This document shows, piece by piece, positions 59,001 through 64,000 of a DNA stretch of 64,000 bases. The position numbers and the translations under genes are program-made. The stretch is from positions 244,404-308,403 of the forward strand of contig JAPQWV010000651.1 in NCBI GenBank assembly GCA_027422505.1. Direction: 5' to 3'. The notes beneath the pieces were generated by a model. That model was given only the letters and a program-made list of their open reading frames with translations, searched no databases and was not told the DNA's origin. The stretch comes from Craterostigma plantagineum (taxonomy: Eukaryota > Streptophyta > Magnoliopsida > Lamiales > Linderniaceae). Each line of letters starts with the position of its first letter. Position 1 is the first letter of the stretch.

Positions 59001-60385
59001 AATGCAGGAAGCATTACAGTTAGTAAAATTACGTCAAATCTTCCTGTAATTCGGAAATGAGCTCATTAGGAGTGGATACAGCGAAAAATGAGAATGCACA
59101 ATACAAACTATTGCTACATAGTAACGAGCAAAATTAAGCAATAATCTATCATGCAATCAACATGGATCTCCTCCAGCATTTCATATTTCACAAGGTTGAT
59201 CAATAAAAAATATGTATAACTTAACGGAAGCGGTTAGACAGTAATCATTAAACATTAATTCTCATGGATATCATAGGCTTCTAAATTTAATTCTTTCAGT
59301 GGGTAATAAACGGAACTCAAGTATCATTCTAGCAACTCCTAGATAGAGGATTATCGTCAAATTAATTCTTAACAACATCATAATTTCCAGATTCCTGCTA
59401 TACTTATATTCCAAAACACACACACATCCAAACACTTCAACATTTCATCTTTTCATCAGATAACTTGAAGCAGGTGAAATATTTATCGATAATATCAATG
59501 CTCAGGTACGTATGTTCCAGAATTTCCACTTATTTGATCATTAAATTATTGTTTCTGAATTTTGCATAAGACAACAAATTTACAGAATCTAACTCCAACA
59601 AAATAAAATTATTTTACGCGTATCATATCAAGCATCCAATTGAGAAGGGTAGTACTGTCAGGTAGCATATGTTTACCCACAGAGGCATCTCCAGCATTTT
59701 ATTAATCTTGATTCAGAAGTCTGATTGAATTCTAAGCCTTTTTGGTTTCAACAAGGGTTAATTTTTCGAATATCTTATAATCGCTTCAGCCCCGCCGTTG
59801 GAGACAGTAAGATGAGGATGTGATACACTACCACCACACCAAAAATCATAAACTCATGAATGCCAGGACCAGCATAAGACTTAATGCGGCACAAGTTGTC
59901 GCAGTCAAAGTAGTTAAAAACGGAAACCGCAAATCATCCTTGAGATCCGTAATCTATTACACATAATAAATGTAGATACGCGTCCGTCAAACTCTAAGAG
60001 TAATAGAGGTCAAAGTCAAACCGCCAGATATGCCAAAATACAACCTGATGAGTTTCATTTTAACCCTATCAAGTAACAAACAACCAAAAGAAAAACACAC
60101 AGACAGAAATGCAAAACCCTAAGTCGCCATATACACAATGACCATTTGGCTCTACTCAGTTTTTAGTCAGCAAGGAACAGACCACAGTGATCTCATCAAA
60201 TACAGGCCGGTGCAATAGGTATCATCTCCAATTCAACACAATAAGAAGTACACCGCAGGTATTTTGCAAACACAAAACGAATTTCATTATCTTGAGCAAA
60301 AGGCATTAACTTACATGAACATGGTCCATAATCCGATGGAGACAAATAAGAAACCGAACAGGAATTTCGCCGGAGAAGCCCCCAT
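44052..60385 (-). CDS. SABRE: SABRE/KIP-family giant protein (BLTP2/Fmp27-like), frame-disrupted
   Basis: SABRE and its paralogue KINKY POLLEN are ~2,600-residue bridge-like lipid-transfer proteins controlling cell expansion, division-plane and tip growth. The N-terminal exon (60315-60385, MGASPAKFLFGFLFVS...) holds the membrane anchor. Others placed: 58887-58998, 58131-58397, 57501-57745, 55821-56028, 55420-55590, 55269-55346, 54697-54946, 51893-53970, 49688-51536, 49225-49325 and 48248-48591. Later exons run to the C-terminal block AKRLIRRHTKKFRSRGQKG. Landmarks: GWKCLRDIVLKF, DVKLGGTQCN, MWTCTVSAPEM, SFRSYYKACRNL, GTTPPVKTYCDLPIHF, DLAWILKFWNLNY, QINKVVWSMLVDG, and STPELRRTSSFDRTWEENVA. 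Four places need a frame change (near 54850, 52090, 48484, 44075). The conserved tail PYEDFHD stops at 44052 in the shifted frame; as written, the frame runs to 43990. Confidence 0.9.
56749..57411. mobile_element. Tourist/PIF-Harbinger-like MITE in a SABRE intron
   Basis: 663 bp in the intron between 56029 and 57500. Ends are gggggtgtttgttt and its near-complement, with TTA on both sides (56746-56748 and 57412-57414), the 3-bp target duplication of PIF/Harbinger. The interior repeats tgatatcac/gtgatgt motifs. Non-coding. Confidence 0.85.
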
Positions 60386-61100
60386 TCCCAGTTAAAAGTC
60401 TTCGCTCAATTTCTCTCCCCAGAAGTCAATGCGATCTTCATCTACTGATCAAGGAAAATCAAAATGAACTTACGGCATAAATACTGGCAATTCGACGAGG
60501 AGGCGGCAACTCAACGATCACAATTCCAATTTCATCGACTATATTCGCGGAGCTAATCTTCGAAGCTAAAAGAAGGCATACAACTGCATTACGCTGTCAT
60601 CGTTGCGTATATATGGCGAGAATATGAATGGTTTAGGATTTAGGACGAAAGAGGAAAAATTAATTAATTGGGGGAGGATACAGTTCGATTTGATTCCGAT
60701 CCGTTTTTCATTTTCGTTCTTTTTCTTCTTCTGTTTTCATTTTAGATTAATTTTCCTTCACCTATTTGACTTTAATGAGTAGCCAATTTGTATTCTATCA
60801 ATTGCTACTACACTATTATTTTCAGTTTAACTAGTAGCTATATATAAGCAATTAAATAGTCCGTAACGGTTGATCTGGTCAAGTGCAATTTAAAGTCAAT
60901 TTTTTTTCAAACTGCACAGCAGTTTTCTTTCACACGTTAAATGAAAATAGTAACCAACAAATCGGCTCAAATTTTGATGCAATTAATACACCAAATTAGA
61001 TAAATAATTGACAATTTTTAACTCCCCTCACAATTAATATAAGAGTATAGATAATTGCCGTTAGCCCTTCTTAGGCTTCCGTGACCAGAAACTAGATGAG
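60386..61100. promoter_or_regulatory. SABRE upstream region
   Basis: Non-coding DNA upstream of the SABRE start, expected to hold its promoter and 5' leader. No single TATA box is convincing. Confidence 0.4.
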
Positions 61101-61850
61101 ATAAAGATCGAAACATGATGTACTTCGATCTTCGCACGTTTTGCCTTTCCGATATTATTACTCTATTGTTGTTACCAGATAAAATCAATCATAGTATTAT
61201 TGGTAATGAAAATGCCATTTTATGTACAAACCCACACTTTCAAAAAGAACACTATAACAAACCCAATGGGAATGAGGTTTTCCAACAGAGAATGCAACTT
61301 ACTGAATACATTCTTTGGATGCTTTGGAAAACAAGGAACTTATGGATTTTGAAAAAAAATCCTCATATCTGAACGTGAAACAATAGATTTAGCCATTTCT
61401 GAATGGCAAGAATCTCAACTTATTTTCTGATTTTTGGCTTTGATGAACCTTTTGGTCCCATAGAACAGGAACTTTTGGTTTTGGGTGAGTAGGACCCTCT
61501 GTGGACAGTGCTTTCCCGTGACCACTCTTCAATTCTTCCTACTAATGTCAAGTTGCACCTTTGGTCTGCTCCTGAAGACTTGGAACAACTGTGGTAAGCT
61601 AGGAGTCTCCCATGCGACTCAGTGGCCTCTTTCAGTGGAAGAATTGTTGATTTTTTGTTGTTTCTCTTTTGGTTCCTTGTTATGTTTTTTTGGTTCTCTT
61701 TTTTGAGTTTGCTTGGTTTATCATATCATCTAGCTCTTCAAATGAGCTGATTCTGCCCTGAAGGAAAATTGTAACCTCAGGGATTTGTTTTTGGATCTTT
61801 TGTACAAACTCTTGGTGCTATGAGATTTCACACTGTCGTCTTTGGAAAAA
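61101..61850 (+). mobile_element. Decayed LINE-like retrotransposon 3' end
   Basis: The ORF at 61115-61372 ends MQLTEYILWMLWKTRNLWIL, and a +1-shifted frame continues SERETIDLAISEWQESQ. Together they resemble the C-terminal region after the zinc-binding reverse-transcriptase domain of plant LINEs (WxLWKxRNxxxF...AxxEWxE). A T-rich 3' tail ends in a short A run near 61850. Frames are broken and the 5' part is missing. Assignment is by pattern only. Confidence 0.5.
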
Positions 61851-61929
61851 AAAAAAACAAAAGAACACTATAACCACTCACCAAGGCAAATCAGAAAACA
61901 AAAACCAAGAAAACATCGCAGGGGAAGAG

Positions 61930-64000
61930 TTAGTTTTGAGTGCACTCAAATGGATGAAAGCTTCCTTCAGCAAACTCTTGGATACTGAATCTCTCCAAAA
62001 TCTCAAACGGCCTGAATTTCGGACACGAATGGATGAATAGCAATGTTATGAACAAACACTACGCAAATCGTAAAACGAAAATAAAAATTCGATCTTTCGA
62101 TGACCCACCGATCTATCATACGAAAGAACATCCGGACTTACAGTATTGTTTCACGTGTGTGACGCAATCTGCGTTGATTTCCTTCCATAGCATCGACTGG
62201 GTTTGAAGTCTCGGGTCCAGCGGTTCCTCCAGCTACTACAGATGGGACGGGGGAAGTGGGACTCCATAACTGCATTTGAATTCGAAAAGGAGATAAATAT
62301 AAGTCATAATTCATCTCAAACGCAAACGATTAAACCATTGTCACCTTTATTGTGCTGTCGATTCCACTAGTTGCGATAACGTTGTCGTGTGGATGACACT
62401 GAATACAGTTGACAACTGCAACGAATAAGAACATAAGTGTTAGAAAATCAATACCAGACAACAAACCAAGGATGCTAACGGAGGGTATCTTACGGAAAGA
62501 AACTTGACTCGCAGGTCATCGTTGAACATCATCGAATAAACTATTAAATACGAAGCAAGGATAGGCCACTCGAGCATTGAAGATTACAGAATGATCAATG
62601 AGGAAGAAGAATTACCAGCATCATCTCCATGCAACATCTTCAGCAATCGAGCCGTTTTCTTATCCCAGATAAACCATCTACCATCATCACTGCCACTAGC
62701 AATGTATTGACCTAAGAACAAGAGATGAACCAGAGAAGCTATAGTTCATTGCAAGGTAATTGTATGTCAATGGTATCGAGCAACTGCAATAACAAACTTT
62801 GTCCTAGAAGAAAGATCTGCATTAAACTAAAGGTTACAGCAGCACCCCTTTTTTCGGATATTCAGGTAAAGAAAAGCAGAAGATCCTAGATTATTGTAGT
62901 CAACTGAAATGGAGTGTGGAACTTCAAAACATACAGATAACTCTAGATTTTGCAACAAGAAAACAGTGGACCTTCTTGTAGGTACCATTTAGACCTAAAG
63001 TGCACAAACTTCATTATCACAATTGTTTGCAACTACCTGTCCGGCCAATAAAACTGGCTTGTTTTATATCAGTGCCTATATTACAGTGGCCTACATATCT
63101 CCGCTTCATGTCAACTGCAGTCTCACGCTGCAATGTGAACAAGATAGACAAGCTTTTAACATCATATGGCTTCATTTTTAAAGCCATTGTGAGAAAAAGA
63201 GATAGGAGAAACAGACAGTCTGTAACAGTATCAACAAGAAGCTGATGTGCATAAAAAAATATATCAGGGGACCTAACACGGTTGATAAAATTGCTACCAT
63301 ACTCGAATTGAAGTGTAAAAATTATGACGAGAGGGAAAGAGTTCAAACAACAGTGTACAAAAGATTTACCAGCAAGATTGTCGATCACTTCACCTAAAAG
63401 CTTAAGCTAGTTGTGATTATATCATTTAACATTTTATTTCCAACAAATACAAGATTTATTTTAATCATTGAGTGTGAGTAGAAGTTCAATACTTTGATCA
63501 AAATAAAATTAAGCCTGAAAGTTCTAAAGAGACAAAGAGAAATAAACGTCCGATCCCAAGGCGAATGAATGACTACATCAGCAACTAGTGTAAGAATGAT
63601 CAAAAGGGCTGATGACGATGAACAATGATTTAAGTTTCAGAAAGATAAAAACATCCAGTTTATCATAGGTGGAAATTCTTTCTTCCCCGAAAAGTTGATG
63701 CGGAATGTATAAAAAGGACAATACTGTATATTCAACAACACTGAGAAAAGTAACACGAACCTGATAGAGCATTTCATTTTCAGATGACGGCACTGGAGAT
63801 TCACAGAAGCTATTGTGTCTCTCATCTTCCGAAGCGGAGTCACCTCTCCTTAGTATTCTAAGATTAATATTTCTGGGAAGAACATTTGGCTCAGTATCAT
63901 GCGCTTCTTCAGCGGATATTGAGGTTCCAAAATCCAATTCCAGGTCTTCGTCATAATCAGAGTCGTCTCTATCAGGATCATTTAGTGAAGCGTCATTCTC
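61930..64000 (-). CDS. ASG2: ASG2-type WD40 protein (DCAF/WDTC1-like), C-terminal part
   Basis: The gene runs off the right edge, so only its 3' half is present. The first exon in view (about 63762-64000) encodes an acidic linker, DRDDSDYDEDLELDFGTSIS...LRILRRGDSASEDE. Then come RETAVDMKRRYVGHCNIGTD-IKQASFIG, a WD repeat with YIASGSDDGRWFIWDKKTAR (62617-62713), VVNCIQCHPHDNVIATSGID (62343-62417) and LWSPTSPVPSVVAGGTAGPE (about 62137-62270). The last exon ends FHPFECTQN at 61930. This order matches Arabidopsis ASG2, a WD40-TPR protein thought to serve as a DDB1-CUL4 substrate receptor affecting ABA response and germination. WD repeats follow TPR-like helices in the family; those would lie upstream. 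All exons seen stay in frame. Confidence 0.9.

Overview
This is a stretch of plant nuclear genome, clearly a eudicot and plausibly an asterid such as a Lamiales species. That placement is an impression from protein similarity and was not tested. Genes are split by GT-AG introns, intergenic DNA is AT-rich, and many intergenic and intronic stretches are transposon debris. Exons below were placed by hand from splice signals, reading phase and conserved protein blocks.

Layout. 1-2250: non-coding DNA with two terminal-inverted-repeat elements, then a single-exon polcalcin (2251-2520). 2521-4276: a Stowaway MITE and a GC-rich hAT-like element. 4277-12713 is a compact gene block: pyridoxal kinase (+), an EEF1A-lysine-methyltransferase-like gene (-), a plastid USP-like gene (+) divergent from it, and the histone chaperone ASF1 (+). 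13385-17607 (-) encodes a plastid MSL2/3-type mechanosensitive channel, and 18295-21219 (+) a NETWORKED-2-type actin-binding protein. 21446-22100 is a decayed, intronless copy of PNO1.

22155-28034 is the standout feature: a 5.9-kb palindrome. Its two ~2-3 kb arms are inverted copies of each other around a 14-nt spacer. The inner part of each arm carries the same truncated plant-mobile-domain/MULE-type ORF, pointing at the centre, and the outer parts are diverged tandem arrays rich in an ATACCAAC motif. Each arm later received its own different transposon. Structurally it is a natural hairpin locus, comparable to the maize Mu killer inverted duplication, and would be expected to yield dsRNA and small RNAs if transcribed.

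28503-31300 (-) is a DXS gene (first step of the plastid MEP isoprenoid pathway) carrying two single-base frameshifts. 33085-33733 (-) is a uclacyanin. 34480-35183 is a MULE-type element holding a tRNA-like Pol III promoter and a GC-rich minisatellite. 35814-42989 (-) is the PH-RhoGAP REN1. 44052-60385 (-) is the giant SABRE/KIP gene, with four frame disruptions mostly at homopolymers. 61930-64000 (-) is the C-terminal part of an ASG2-type WD40 protein that runs off the window.

The genes do not form one pathway. Several (polcalcin, NET2, REN1, SABRE/KIP) belong to families with pollen or tip-growth roles, which may be chance. Concentration of small homopolymer-type indels in otherwise conserved exons of DXS and SABRE suggests residual long-read assembly error at least as much as real gene death.
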